A stretch of 64,000 nt of DNA, from positions 1 to 64,000 of the forward strand of contig JADGJC010000044.1 of the NCBI GenBank assembly GCA_027596075.1, given 5' to 3'. This document shows, one piece after another, positions 20,601-32,317 of this stretch. The position numbers and the translations under genes are program-made. The notes beneath the pieces were generated by a model. That model was not told the DNA's origin, ran no database searches, and saw only the letters and a program-made list of their open reading frames with translations. This stretch comes from Rhizophlyctis rosea. Taxonomy: Eukaryota; Chytridiomycota; Chytridiomycetes; Rhizophlyctidales; Rhizophlyctidaceae. The number at the start of each line of letters is the position of its first letter. The first letter of the stretch is position 1.

Positions 20601-21888
20601 ATGGCCACTGAGCAGTACGAACTATCAAGCCCCCCAAGCGACGGAATTTCCAGTGTGAAATTTCACTCCACGAACCCAAGCCTGCTGCTGGTTGGAAGCT
20701 GGGATAAGGTATCTCTAATATGTCGTCTAAGACTGCCGTCCATGCCTATCATTAACACACCGTACTCAGAGCCTCCGTCTGTATGACGTGCACGACAACG
20801 AACTGAAGTGGTCCGCTCCACAAAAGGGCGCTGTTCTCGATGTATGCTGGGCGGACAAGCAGGTTTTTACTGGTGGTCTGGACAAGAAGTTGAAGAGGTC
20901 AGTCGCCGCTAAGTCGCCAAAGCGAGTGAAGGCTAACTCACATGATCTTCCTTACAGTTATGACGCAAACGGTGGCTCCGAGACCGTTCTCGGCACACAT
21001 GACGGTGCCATTCGATGCCTAGAGTACAGCACAGAAATCAACAGCGTCGTCACGGGGAGCTGGGACAAGGATGTGAAACTATGGGACCCTCGCGCCAAGG
21101 AAGCTGAAGTTGGGAAGTACAACCAACCGGACAAGATCTTTTCCCTGGACGTGACGCATGAAAAGCTGGTTGTTGCGACGGCACAACGCCACATCCTGAT
21201 TTATGACATGCGGAACATGAGCGAGACGCTGCAACGACGTGAAAGTTCGATGAAGTACATGACGAGAATGGTTCGGTGCATGCCAAATGGACATGGTACG
21301 TGCTGAGGTAATTTCCTGCATCTTCTTTTGATCTATATTGAAGAGAGATCACCAGGCTACGCCAGTAGTTCCATTGAAGGACGTGTGGCCGTGGATTTCT
21401 TTGATCCTTCCCCGGAATGGCAGGCAAAGAAATATGCCTTCAAATGTCATCGAGTCAAATCGGAGGAGGGAGACACGGTATACCCTGTGAATGCTCTAGC
21501 GTATCATCCCATGTGAGTGCAGGATGATTTCCGTCTTTCTGTATGGGCGGACGATTCACCATATTTCATCTTCAGACACGGAACATTCGCATCTGGTGGC
21601 GGGGACGGTGTTGTGAACATGTGGGATGGTTTCAACAAAAAGAGGCTCCGAGCGTTCCCCAAGTACGAAACGAGCATCGCTTCTCTGTCCTTCAACTCCG
21701 ATGGCAACCTATTAGCGGTGGCTGCAAGTTATACATTTGAGGAAGGGGAGAAGGAGTAAGTGCTTGAGGCAAATCACCTTTGGGTTCTGCAGGGCACTCA
21801 CCATTGTCGTTTCAGCCACCCACCGGACTCCATCTTCATCAAACCAATGGTGGAAGCTGACACAAAACCCAAGGTCATGCCTGCATGA
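20601..21888 (+). CDS. BUB3: Spindle checkpoint WD40 protein BUB3
   Basis: Seven-bladed WD40 protein that recruits Bub1 and BubR1/Mad3 to kinetochores in the spindle assembly checkpoint. Six exons (20601-20708, 20770-20897, 20958-21295, 21356-21512, 21576-21755, 21816-21888) splice in phase to 327 residues; the human protein has 328. Diagnostic stretches are [102 protein letters not shown] and [20 protein letters not shown]. The length and the SIEGRVAV plus YAFKCHR motifs separate it from the related RAE1/Gle2. Divergent from the LEKR1-like gene, and 85 bp from the convergent carrier gene. Confidence 0.95.
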
Positions 21889-21973
21889 GTCATTCATACG
21901 TTGTCGGATTCATGTACAGAAATGTTGCGCTATATACAAATGACTATGTAAGATTCTCTATCTAACAGAAGGT

Positions 21974-23051
21974 TCAAGGTTGAGATCCTGCGTTTCTTTC
22001 CCGCCAGTTCTTAAGGATCTCATACGTCGTCATGCTAATGCTAACCGTTGGGACCGTCCATAAACACCGCGCGCCGGCCCCTCGCAAGAATGCTCTCCAT
22101 TTCCCTTCTCTCACCCACATATCTCTCATTACCGCCCACGCACGGCCTCCTGATTGCCCACTCGTCTGAACGCGTGTTTTGACAACATCCATTACATTCG
22201 AAATTGTGCCAGCGATTGCCCCACTCCATGCTGCGCAGAGAATGTACATGCCAAACGGAAGATGTGCAGTAGGGTCTCCCGGACTCAACCACTGGGAGGC
22301 TCGTGATTTGGAGTGTTCGTAGAGAATGAAGTATGTCATCTGCATAGAGAATAAGTTTATGTGCACAAATTATGTCTTCCAAAATGTCTGCTAAATTGGT
22401 ATTTACCGTGTATGGAACGAAAACACCAAGCGATAAGAGATAGCCCTTATAAAACCCGCGAATGCCTTCCGCCTGCCATATCCCCTGCATCAGGCGAATG
22501 GTATTGCCGCTAGTGGGGGCACGTCGGGTTGAATGGGATCGATCTCGGTGAAGGGGTCTATATTCGGGGGCTATACGCGACCCGTCTGCTCCCACGCCGA
22601 CTTGGAGCTTATTCTTGACAACTTCCATTGGCGTCCAGAATACCCCACTCAAGGCCTCTGCGATTGCTCCAGCTGTTCCGTGCACTGCTATGGAGTCTGT
22701 GCCACCTAAACTGCCCCAAGACGCCAGTCGTCCCTTTGCGGCGTCGTACGACGTCAGGTAAACTGTCAAAGCAGGGACGCTGAAGACTAGGGCAATGGAG
22801 AGACCTCGGTATAGTGACGCGATAGGCTGCTCCCTGACCAATAGACGTATGGTGCGACGAATTTCGCCCAGCGGGGAGGAGTGGGTCGTGTCGGTGGTGG
22901 AGTTGAACTGAATGACTGTTTTGACGGTATCGAGGGGATGGGTTGTGAGGCGGGTGATGACTGCTGCCACGGAAGAGAAGCATATGTTGGAGAGTGTTGG
23001 GTTCTGCAGCAGGACATCGCGGAGGGTTGGGTTGTCGTTTTTGATGCTCAT
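21974..23051 (-). CDS. Mitochondrial carrier family (SLC25) protein
   Basis: Solute carrier of the mitochondrial inner membrane with three tandem repeats and six transmembrane helices. Two exons (23051-22407 and 22339-21974, phase 0) give 336 residues. Carrier signatures end each odd helix: HPLDTVKT, TPMEVVKN and NVMDVVKT. Matching GxxxFYKG-type motifs are SLYRGLSIAL, GFYKGYLLSL and FLRGAGARCLW. An insert of about 25 residues (YRPLHRDRSHSTRRAPTSG) lies in the second matrix loop. The third signature has Val-Met where Pro is usual (NVMDVV), seen in some subfamilies. Substrate is not assignable from these motifs, so no symbol is given. Confidence 0.88.
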
Positions 23052-24396
23052 GACCTTGCCCAAAGTGGTTGGTTAAAGGCTGTAACAAGGTAGAAGTCAG
23101 TTCTGGTCGAACAAATCTTCAGACAAAGCGGGAAAACGTCCTTTGAGGGCATTTCAGATCTGCCCGCTGGGCGATTGATCACGCGTTAACCAAGCCACGG
23201 CCCACATCTGTCCAGACCGCCCGACCACAGCTTCACAACTCAAAAATCATTTCCCATTAAATCTCGTCTTCCTCGCCTGTCCTCTCGCATCTTATTCCTT
23301 TTCTTCCCCCAGGTCCCAAGTTACAAGCAACAACCACACAAACACCCACCGCCACTTTATACCCACCAAATTGCCAATCAATTCCTCCCTACGCAGCCAA
23401 CAGGTTCCGCACCTTCGAAACCGTCACTCGCGGACAATCTCGACGTTGGACTTCAAATCTCATACAATCAACAACATCGAATTTGAGGCCGGCTCCCCAA
23501 CCAACTTGAACGCAAATATCTTAACCTTAAACTCACTAATCTTACTAATCTGACCATCTCCGCGCTGCTGTTCACCACTGCTCACCTCACTTAGACCTGC
23601 AGACCTAAGTGCCTCATTCAGAACTACTTACACCATTTTGCCTCTTGATAGATCATACGGTATCAATATATCAAGTTCCAAGAGCCATAACACACGCGAC
23701 ACGGTCCAAGGTTGAAGCGGAGCAATCGTGCGCCTTGGGGTGATGCCGCACTGCCCTCCCGCTGTGGGGTTGAAGCAGATTCGTCTAGCGCCCTCATAGT
23801 TCTGGGATTTTTTCTCGGAGGTGTCATATGACACTAGGGAGGAGCCATTGGTTTATTTTCAACGACACGGGGATACGGAAGCCCTTTGGTGAGAAATCGT
23901 TTATGCATTCTCTCATCAACCTTGCTATTACAGTGCCAGGATGGCAAGTTTGTTCCGTTCAACTCTTGGGTCAAGCAAGCCTTTGCGATGTCGCACATTT
24001 GGACCGGCTGCGCGGTTGTCCGAGGCTGGTCCTTGTGTAATGTGCAGTGTGCATCGTGAAGTCTTGCTCGGGGGCAGGGTTGAAGGGAACAACCTTGACT
24101 GTCGCTGGTCGAGAAGAAGAACTCGAAGTCTTTTATTGGCGGACATACTGTACAATCCTTCTCATGGTAAGTGATCAAGAAGTCTCATGATATCGTGTTT
24201 TGGGTGAGTGGTGAACAGCAGCAGCAGCAGCAGTAGCACAGGATCAGCTCATCGGCGTCACGGTCATAATCATCGAAAGAATGACTTGTAGTATTTCAAT
24301 ATATATGCCAAACTATCATACAATTTGAACCTATATACATGTGTGCGTACAATGAATGAAAAACTTGCAGCCAGCCTGAAAGAAATTCTATAGAAT
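23052..24396. other. Long intergenic region without a supported gene
   Basis: About 1.35 kb. The first 500 bp are C/T/A-rich and look like an untranslated leader or promoter (TTCTTCCCCCAG at about 23300, then Asn/Pro/Thr-coding stretches with no good start). Frames between 23630 and 24180 on both strands are short, lack splice sites and code for mixed composition. A (CAG)6 run lies at 24216-24233. Confidence 0.45.
24216..24233 (+). repeat. (CAG)6 microsatellite
   Basis: Six perfect CAG units followed by TAG, outside any predicted exon. Confidence 0.9.
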
Positions 24397-26167
24397 TCAG
24401 CCCAAAAACGCAGACTCCGCCACGTAACTAAAGTCTTGGAAATGATCGGACAAAGGACTATCGACGCAGGGCGAATCGACTAGTGGCATGGCAGTGAAAG
24501 CGTCCAAGAAGTTGGATGTATCGAGGGGTGTGGACTGTAGGAAACAGATGGGTATTGCGAATTTGTAAGTGAACATCATGAATCCTGTGCAAAGTCAAAC
24601 ATGATTATTGCGACCTAAAAACTTACCAAAGTGGGTATAATAGGCGGGGTCACTTCCAATGCCGCCAACTTCTTCCAATCAATTTTACGGAAGAAGGAAT
24701 GTTTCTTGACAACTTCGGCGCCGCCTTCGGTTGTGCCGAGGCGTTGTTTGGGGTTTTTGCGCAGTAACTGTTCACAGAGAAATGAGTTTCAGATTAGCAC
24801 TCTCCTCCACGTACAATACAACCCACAATTCTCACGCAAGTTCCAAAAAACCCCCACATAGTCCGTAACAACCCATACCTTAGTACACAAATCCTTCGCA
24901 AAACTCGTCATATAATTAGGACAAACAAGTTTCTTCTTTATGATTCCATCCATGATTTTCTTCCTGTTGTTTCCAGTGAAGGGTGGGGAGCCCGTCAACA
25001 TGTCAAAGAGCATAATGCCCAAGGACCAGTAGTCGACGGCGCGATCGTAAGGAAGCTTCTCGTCAAGGATTTCAGGAGCCATGTATTCTGTGGTGCCGCA
25101 GACTGTGCGGGCGTCTAGGGCTACTTTGGAGAGACCGAAGTCTGTGAGGAGGATGTGGCCTGATTTGGAGAGGAGGACGTTTTCGGGTTTTAGGTCGCTG
25201 GTGGATGGAATGATGAGTTAGGAGTGAATGATTTCTGAGCACACTGATGACATTGCAAGTTGTTCATACCGGTAGATGATGCCCAGCTCGTGAAGATGTT
25301 CCAGCGCCAATACAAGCTCCGCAAGGTAGAAGCATGCCTCACTGTCCGAGAACATCCGCTCTTTTGCGAGATACGTGAATAGCTCCCCTCCCGATGCGTA
25401 TGTAAGGATCAAGTACAGCTTTTGCGGCGTTTGGAAAGCGTAAAACAGGTTCACGATGAACGGATGACGGATGTCTTCAAGGATACTGCGTTCGTGACAG
25501 GTGTTCGAGTTGGGGGAAGTCGGACTACCTACTTCCTCCGCCTTCTCCTTTTCCTCCTCTTTCCCACCATGGACTACTAGTGTCGCCTTCCTGAGCACCT
25601 TCATTGCAAAGAGCCTGTCCGATCCTTCCGCCTCCCCAATGAGCATCTTCTTCCTCACCAAGAACACCTTGCCATAGGCTCCCTTGCCAATGACGCTCAA
25701 CAAATCAAAGTCCTGTAGTCCAACCTTCCTTCCACCAGCAGCCTTCCCCTCATAATCGTGGATTTCGACCACTTGTGAGATGTCATCCTCCGCAAGGTCA
25801 GGACAATTTCCTCCGAGCGAATTTTCACGTTGCATGGCAAGATAGTCATCGTCCATGGATACATTGGAAGAAGTGGACGAGGTTTTTTGCATGGATGGGA
25901 AGATGCGGGCGGTAGACTTGATGGCGGCGGGACGAGACGCAAATATGGGTGCTTTAGTGGGGTGGGTGTTACCTGTCAAAAATCAAAGTTGGGCGATGTG
26001 TATCAGGGCACATGCCAGGGTAAGTGCCTACCATTAAGACCCCCAGTCAGCCCCAACCCATTCTTCGCGTCGCGAAAGCTCTCATCATTATCAAACTCAA
26101 ACACCTGCTGTTCGTCTTCCTCCTCGTCCAGCGCGTGGTTTTGCGCGTTATGAATGACAGCAGGCAT
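24397..26167 (-). CDS. AGC-family protein kinase, p70 S6 kinase type
   Basis: Serine/threonine kinase of the S6K branch, normally activated by TORC1 and PDK1 to control growth. Five exons (26167-26032, 25972-25270, 25197-24879, 24767-24627, 24534-24397) give 478 residues. Kinase landmarks are GKGAYGKVF (about residue 141), [28 protein letters not shown], activation loop [14 protein letters not shown], and [20 protein letters not shown] followed by NRKKIM. The AGC C-tail carries a turn motif ([12 protein letters not shown], compare TPVDSP in human S6K) and a hydrophobic motif FQDFSYV with phosphorylatable Ser. The N-terminus is acidic ([14 protein letters not shown]), which may act like the TOS motif. 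The last intron ends inside an open frame at CTACAG, and only that acceptor keeps phase 0. Downstream partner unknown. Confidence 0.9.
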
Positions 26168-26841
26168 AGCGTCCTTAGGCCGGGAAGGAGAAGTTGGGGG
26201 ATATTTGTTCCTATATATATGCAGCAGCTCGCGTGTGTCTTTCACCAAGCACTTAGGAGCCGGCAGGCACAGGCCTGTCACCCGAGATAGAAAGACGAAA
26301 GATGAAGACAGATACAAGGGTCGACGCAACGAAAGACGCAGAAATAGTCATTGGATTCGATGAAGGGAAGCACAGTCGTCCTGATACGTACGCCCTGATA
26401 AAAAGGCGTGGGAATGAAGAAGTAGTAATTTCGTCTTTTAGGTTTGCGGATGTAGGTGAAAAGAATGCACGTGGAGGGAAGGGAGGGGACCTGGCCCTGT
26501 CACCTGTGGCGTCGAAGCAATCTTGTTTATCTTTGATGGGTTGTTGTTTCCTTGAAACGGACAAAATGTAAAAATTTACGTCAAGCCAAGCCACGCCCTG
26601 AATGAAATGAATGCGCGTTCCAAATTTGGAAGCTTCACATGTCGGAGCCAACCATGTGCTACTATACCAATGGATTATGGCATTGGGCAGTTGGGCATTC
26701 AAAGTCAAAATTTCAATAAGATCGTTTTGAATAGGTGATATAGTATTAATTGAAGTATTGAATATGCCAGGACAGATGCATCATTGGGGGTATCACTACT
26801 ATATGCCAATCTGTACAATTTGGTTTTGCTGCTCATATAGA
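26168..26841. other. Intergenic region between S6 kinase and MMADHC
   Basis: Promoter side of the S6 kinase gene (TATATATATG near 26213) and 3' flank of MMADHC. No supported gene. Confidence 0.4.
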
Positions 26842-27678
26842 TCATCGTCCAATCTCTCCACGTGCTACCGCCGTCTGTTTGCGCAAAACGTCTTCCAAGA
26901 TTTCCAGTGGTGCCGTTGTAAATAATGTGGCAGGATAGTTCCTTGTACCCCACTGCGGGTGTGCAAGAACTCGACAACATCCAGCTTGAATTGTAGAGTA
27001 GTGCAGGAGACGAACAGCACCATCCACATCAGGATATAGACTCGTCCCACGACTCGATCGGACCTACAAACATTGATAAATACCTCAAACATTAGAAGGG
27101 AAAAGAAATGGATTGAGTGAAGCACTCACCGGATAACCTGACGCAGGATCTGTCATATCAGCCCAATATCCAAATTCCTTCAGAGCATCACAGACTCTAG
27201 TTCCCCATAGGTAAAACTGTGTACCGACATGAGCGCAAAGAAGTTTTGACCGGAGCCGCTGGAAACAAAGACTTACAAATTCCAATAGAAGATCCCTTTC
27301 CATGTTCGTCTCTGGTGTTACGGCGACCAAATCATGTTGCGACTTTTGGAAGGTTGGTATGACGAGGAAACTACTCGGCAGTGTCCCCAAGCCGCGTCCT
27401 GTCTTCTCGCATATGTCGGGAAACACCAGTGCTAGCTCCCGACCGAGGTGCCGACCTGGGGAGTGGACCGAATACTGAAAGGTACTCTCTAGTATCGGTA
27501 TGTCGTTGCCATCCAGTAGCGACGGCCACTCTTGTAGAGAGTTGTTTTGAGCAACGATTTCGGAGTGGTTGAAACGAGTGGTGGTTGTTACGGGTGGCAA
27601 AAGGGTCGCCGGTGCTTTTGCAACTGGACCGCCTGCAGACCGCACCGGAAAAGACCGCGGACAAGCTGTTGCCGCCAT
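26842..27678 (-). CDS. MMADHC: Cobalamin trafficking protein CblD (MMADHC homologue)
   Basis: CblD directs cytosolic vitamin B12 from CblC to methionine synthase or to mitochondrial methylmalonyl-CoA mutase. Three exons (27678-27277, 27216-27130, 27063-26842; phase 0) give 236 residues (human 296). Matching blocks are ALVFPDI (human SLFPEV), MERDLLLEF (human IEREVLLEKF), DALKEFGYWADMTDPASG (human ALRAEGYWADFIDPSSG) and IQAGCCRVLAHPQWGTRN (human DDLGCCKVIRHSLWGTHV). The GYWAD, DP-SG and WGT residues are conserved. The N-terminus MAATACPRSFPVRS is short and Arg-containing, so a mitochondrial form is possible. Divergent from the RRM gene at 28006 with about 330 bp between starts. Confidence 0.85.
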
Positions 27679-28005
27679 TTGCGCTATTATAGTACTGAGC
27701 GGCGAACGATCAAACGGTTTGCGAACCCTAACTGCACTTGAAAGTTCGCTGTACCAAGAGTGGGACTCAAGCCCACCCAAAACCCCAAAAATACCAGATC
27801 CTGGATTCCTGGCGAGTGCAGTGCCACAGTGGCAACCAGAGTGATGTGATGCTGAGTAATCGTCACAAGCCACACAGTCACATCCTGGCCAATCCTCCAT
27901 CCACTTGTTTGACAACTTGAAACCCTCAAAGCATTTCGAACTTTCCCACCAGCATCCATTCAGGCTTTCAACACACAATCGGACAACTTTGAAAGCAACT
28001 GGAGG
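27679..28005. promoter_or_regulatory. Head-to-head promoter between MMADHC and the RRM gene
   Basis: About 330 bp between divergent ATG codons. No coding sequence supported. Confidence 0.5.
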
Positions 28006-29184
28006 ATGACTTCCTATCCTGAAGGTTCTCGTCGATCGCCTCAGCGCAACGGCTACTCCGCTGGACGTGGCGATCCGGAAGGCCGTGCACGGTCTCTGTC
28101 TCCGGCAGCTGGTCGCTCGGGAGGTCATGGTGGTGGTGGCGGCGGCGGCGGTGGGTACAATGATCGCCCTTACGACGATGGGTATGAAGGTGGACGTGGT
28201 GGGGGCTCTTATGGAGGTGGTGGAGGATCCTACGGAGGTGGAGCTTACGACAGTGGCCGTGGAGGAGGCGGTTACGGAAGGCCCGAGCGGTCTTCTTACG
28301 GTTACGACGATCGGTACGGCGGTGGCTACAGTCGAGGAGGCTATGACAGAGGAGGATATGACAGGGGCTACGGTGGAGGTGGAGGTGGTTACTATGGAGG
28401 TGGTAGAGGCGGCTACCGCGAATACCGTCGGTCCCCACCGCCAAGGAGGCGCTACGAAGTCGTCAGGTAAATCTCTCATTTTGATCCCCAAACATCAAGC
28501 TTTGTATTTTCCTGATGCCTTATGACAGAGGTACCGAAGAAGAACGCAACAGGAGCAAATGCTTGTACGTTGGAAACCTTCCGTACGCGTTTTCCGACAA
28601 TGACGGTAAGTCCCTGAAGCCAACGAGGTCGCATTGAGGCGTCAATTAAACCTTCTCCTCATGTAGTGAAAGACCTGTTCAATCGCTGCGGTCGCTTGGA
28701 CAATGTCAAGGTTCCATTCGATCGCTACACCGGAAGGAACAAAGGCTTTGCTTTTGTCACCTTTGAGGAGCGCCGTGATGCTGAGGATGCCAAGGACAAG
28801 TAGGTTTCGCAAGATGTCGAGGTTGCACCCCAAAGTCGGTCATCGTTGCTGACTCTATTGCGCCTTCTATAGGTACGACGGTTTCACCATCGAGGGTCGC
28901 CGCCTCAAGCTGGACTGGGATGTTGGACAGGAAAAGAAAGACGAAATCAAGGGCATTGACCGTCGCCCCTCCACTCACGGCGACAATCCCGCTCCTCCGC
29001 CCAACGATTACGTCAAATCTGAGCGTGCCCGCAGCCCAGGCGGTGGAGGTCAGTATCCTTCGCTTGTAATATTTGAATATATGGATTCCCTAAGTGGTAT
29101 ACCATCCCCCCAGGCGGCCGCATGTCCCCGAGATACGAGCCTTACCGTCAATCCTCTCCAGGGCCCTATGCGTCGCGTCGTTGA
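28006..29184 (+). CDS. Glycine-rich RNA-binding protein with one RRM
   Basis: Five exons (28006-28466, 28529-28605, 28667-28799, 28873-29048, 29114-29184) give 305 residues. Residues 1 to about 153 are a Gly/Tyr/Arg-rich low-complexity domain (GGSYGGGGGSYGG, YDRGGYDRGY) with SP/RS dipeptides (RRSPPPRRR), typical of phase-separating hnRNP/SR proteins. The single RRM follows: RNP2 CLYVGNLPY, RNP1 KGFAFVTFEE, then EGRRLKLDWDVG. The C-terminus has ERARSPGGGG and ends in an RS-like RR. It is most like a Tra2- or RNPS1-type splicing regulator, but the RRM alone does not decide. The last exon starts within a GGC codon, so splicing is needed to reach the RMSPRYEPYR tail. Confidence 0.88.
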
Positions 29185-30440
29185 AACCGTTCAATACGAC
29201 GGGTTGGGACTTAGCTGTAAGATGGAGTTTGTGGAAGTCTCACGCACCTTGGAAGGTTGCTTGGCGATAAAATCTCTGGAAATTCAAGATTGAAGGGGAA
29301 CCATAGCGGAAGAGAGGAGTAACCTTTCATGCTCGTTATTACATATTTGGAGATATGGCAGAGGCAGAAGTTGGAGAAAGTTGATATTCTGCTTGAGAAG
29401 TCTGGAATGTTTCTGTTTTATGTTCGAATTTTTTTCTTTTATCATGTCGATTTGCGTACGAAATGTGGAGCGAGCGATTGTCCGTCCGTTGGAGTTAGAA
29501 GATGGAGCGAGTGGCGTGTTGAATGCAGATGTTGAAATGATGACATGTGGACCTTGTACTGGGGAAGCAGCCGAGAATGTCGCGACTAACCTTCCTCGAA
29601 AATTGATGATACGAACTTTGGAGAGCTTGACTTGAGATATCCCAGGTCCATTCATGCCGCTGTAGAGCATCAGATGGCCGGTTGATTTACAGAATATATG
29701 AGGCTCCTGGAATGGGAGATGATTTGGATGACGTTTAACGCCCGCTTTGAGGTTGATCACAGTCGATTTACCCATATATGAGCGAGAAGAGGTTTAGGCC
29801 TACGGGCCTGATTGTGATTGACAGGCCAGGTTGTCGATGGTGAAGGAGATTTTGAAACATCACTCTGGAACCTTCGTCGTGTTGATTCCGAAACCCCAGC
29901 ACGCATGAGAGTTCATCCGATTGTATGGACGTGCGTGAGATGCTAACATAACTTGCCCTTTGGTAGGCATTGGTGATTCGACGACATCCTGCATTACGTC
30001 GATATGTGGGTGCTGATTGCTGGTCAATCCGGGATGGTGAACGTGGATCTTCCTTGATTGACGAGCAGGATCGCCTTCTATCATGGATATGAAACATGAG
30101 AATATATATATCTGTACTATTGTTTGCTGGAAATAGACCCTTAACAATTATATACCTCTCCTTATCCATTTTGCATTGGATTTGCTTGGTGTAGATTTTC
30201 AAATTGCAAAGGGTGTTCAAATCATGTACATATTTGCACTTTGAGATTGTCAGCTTCAAGTGCTCCATCAGCAGCTGGATCATTGGATCCCGCCACCCGC
30301 CAAGGTCAGCAACGCCACGGAACGGCGGGCGGTTCATCTCCCAAACTTTATCTGCGACCGTCACAAACTTGACATCTCCCAACCGTCATTTCATGTTCCT
30401 ATAGTAATACTTTTGGTGGAGCGCCTTGAGTTGGGCCACT
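29185..30440. other. Intergenic region, no supported gene
   Basis: Holds the 3' flank of the RRM gene and the promoter of the Cdc50 gene. Two long minus-strand frames (29284-29775 and 29768-30382) exist but have no recognisable domain or clear start; see the findings. Confidence 0.4.
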
Positions 30441-32109
30441 ATGTCTTCAGTCGCTCGACAACGGAGTGTTCGGTCAATGGGTGGGGATGGGGATCATATA
30501 GAGATGAGTGCGACTGGAGGGAACGCTCTGCCTCGACCGGCAGGCTCTCCACGAAGCGGACGAAGAGGGGGGAGTAAAACTCGAAATAAACCAAAGAAAG
30601 GTGAGCGGAAAACCTGTAGTGGGAACGAGCGTTGCAAATAGGACTGATACTGACTAACCAACCTCTAGACCGGTTATGGAAACAACAAATTGAGCGGTCG
30701 TGGGAACCAACTTTCACACCTAAATGTGCCGTGCTACCACTCATAATCATATCTCTCATCTTCCTTCCTCTCGGCGGTTATCTGTATTATGCCAACACAA
30801 AAGTGAGTGGGAAAATGCACCTGCAGCACCTTAAACATGAACTCATCCTTTTTGCGTCGTTCAGCTCAACGACGTAATATTCGACTACACCGAATGTCAA
30901 TACTCCGCCCCACCAACCCTCACCGCCCCCTCCTTCCCAGGCCCAATAACAGCCTGGTCCTACAACAGCACGTCATCCACCTGCACACTCCGCTTCACCG
31001 TCCCTCAGACCATCTCAGCGCGCGTGTTCATGTACATTCGCATAACCAACATGTACCAAAATCACCGGCTCTACGTGCTCTCAGAGGACACGGACCAACT
31101 CAAAGGCAAACTCCGCTCCGTCGGAGATCTTTCCAATTGCGGGTGGTTGCAATACGCAAATTGCAACGCGGCTTCGGATAAAACATGGAAGGGAAATGGG
31201 TACCAGTCGGAGCAAAATCCGGATTGTCATCCTGAGGAGGCGAATAGGGATGCTGTGATCAGGAATGCGGCTTCGGATGCTCAATACTATCCCTGTGGAT
31301 TGATCGCTAATTCAATGTTTACTGGTATGACCTGCACCTGTCATCACCATAGTACAAAACCATTCCAAACTTAACAAGGCTCTCTCCTTTTCTTCTAGAT
31401 CAAATTAGCAACTTAACCTGCATCTCCTCAGCAACCTCAACACCCTGCCGTACATTCTCCTACGGCTTCTCCGAACGCGGAATCGCATGGGAGGAGGACG
31501 CCAGTCTATACGGTCGTCCTGAATGGAGGAACGATCCCGCCACTGTTGCACAAATCCCTGCAAAGTTCATCCCACCCCCCGCATGGCGGAAAGCGTGGTC
31601 ATCACTATGGGCCAATGGGTACACCAATGAAACGCTACCGGATTTGCAGTCTTGGGAAAGGTTCCAGGTGTGGATGCGTAAGGCTGGGTTGTCCACTTTT
31701 AGGAAGTTGTGGGGGAGGAATGATGATGAGGATTTGGAGGCGGGAGAATGGGAGGTGTACATCAGGGATGGTAAGTTTATTATGGAAAGCTGTGACTTTG
31801 GCCTCGGATCAACATATGCTAAACACGCTGTCTCTTTAGTGTTTGATGTCAGACGATTTGGAGGGACCAAGTCATTAGTGTACACGGAAGTTGGCCCGAC
31901 GGGATCACGCAATGAATTCCCCGCAATAGCGTATCTCGTTGTGGGGGCTGTGTCATTCGTATTAGCTTTGGTAATATGGTTCGGGAGAGTGAGGTATGCA
32001 GTTTATCGAAGCCTTTTTCCTATTTGCCATCAAGAACTGACCCGAAGTCCTTTACAGGGAGCTGGGAGATCATTCCCGTTTATCTTGGGTGAAGAATGCT
32101 AGTGACTAG
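30441..32109 (+). CDS. CDC50/LEM3-family subunit of a phospholipid flippase
   Basis: Non-catalytic beta subunit of P4-ATPase flippases, needed for their exit from the ER. Six exons (30441-30600, 30669-30802, 30865-31324, 31399-31770, 31840-31993, 32058-32109) give 443 residues. A basic cytosolic N-terminus (GRRGGSKTRNKPKK) leads to the first membrane helix (CAVLPLIIISLIFLPLGGYL, about residues 75-98). The large luminal loop carries family motifs: DYTECQY, MYIRITNMYQNHRLYV, YYPCGLIANSMF and GIAWEEDA. The Cys residues expected to form disulfides and several N-x-S/T sites are present. The second helix is FPAIAYLVVGAVSFVLALVI near the C-terminus. Which of the Cdc50, Lem3 or Crf1 paralogues it corresponds to is not decided. 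Confidence 0.93.
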
Positions 32110-32317
32110 CTTTAATCCGGAATTTTGTGTGTTTTGAAAATGCCAAATCAATGCCAAATCACTGCGGCTTGAGCCGCAGCTCTGATCAATTTCACTGCAG
32201 GCCTCGGACTCCCTTTTCAGAGGTGTGCAGGTTCTTGAACGGTTCATCATGGGGAGAATTAGAGCAGAATGCATATCGCCATCTCTTAAGCCCCTTCAGT
32301 TTAGAGTCTCACTCTCC

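Noticed and set aside
23371..24180. Short frames on both strands in the gap before the S6 kinase gene
   Set aside because: No start context, no consistent introns and no recognisable protein sequence. They are more likely leader or spacer DNA.
27679..28491. Minus-strand Thr/Ser/Val-rich extension of the MMADHC frame
   Set aside because: It is the antisense shadow of the Gly/Tyr-rich RRM gene. The MMADHC start at 27678 fits the family.
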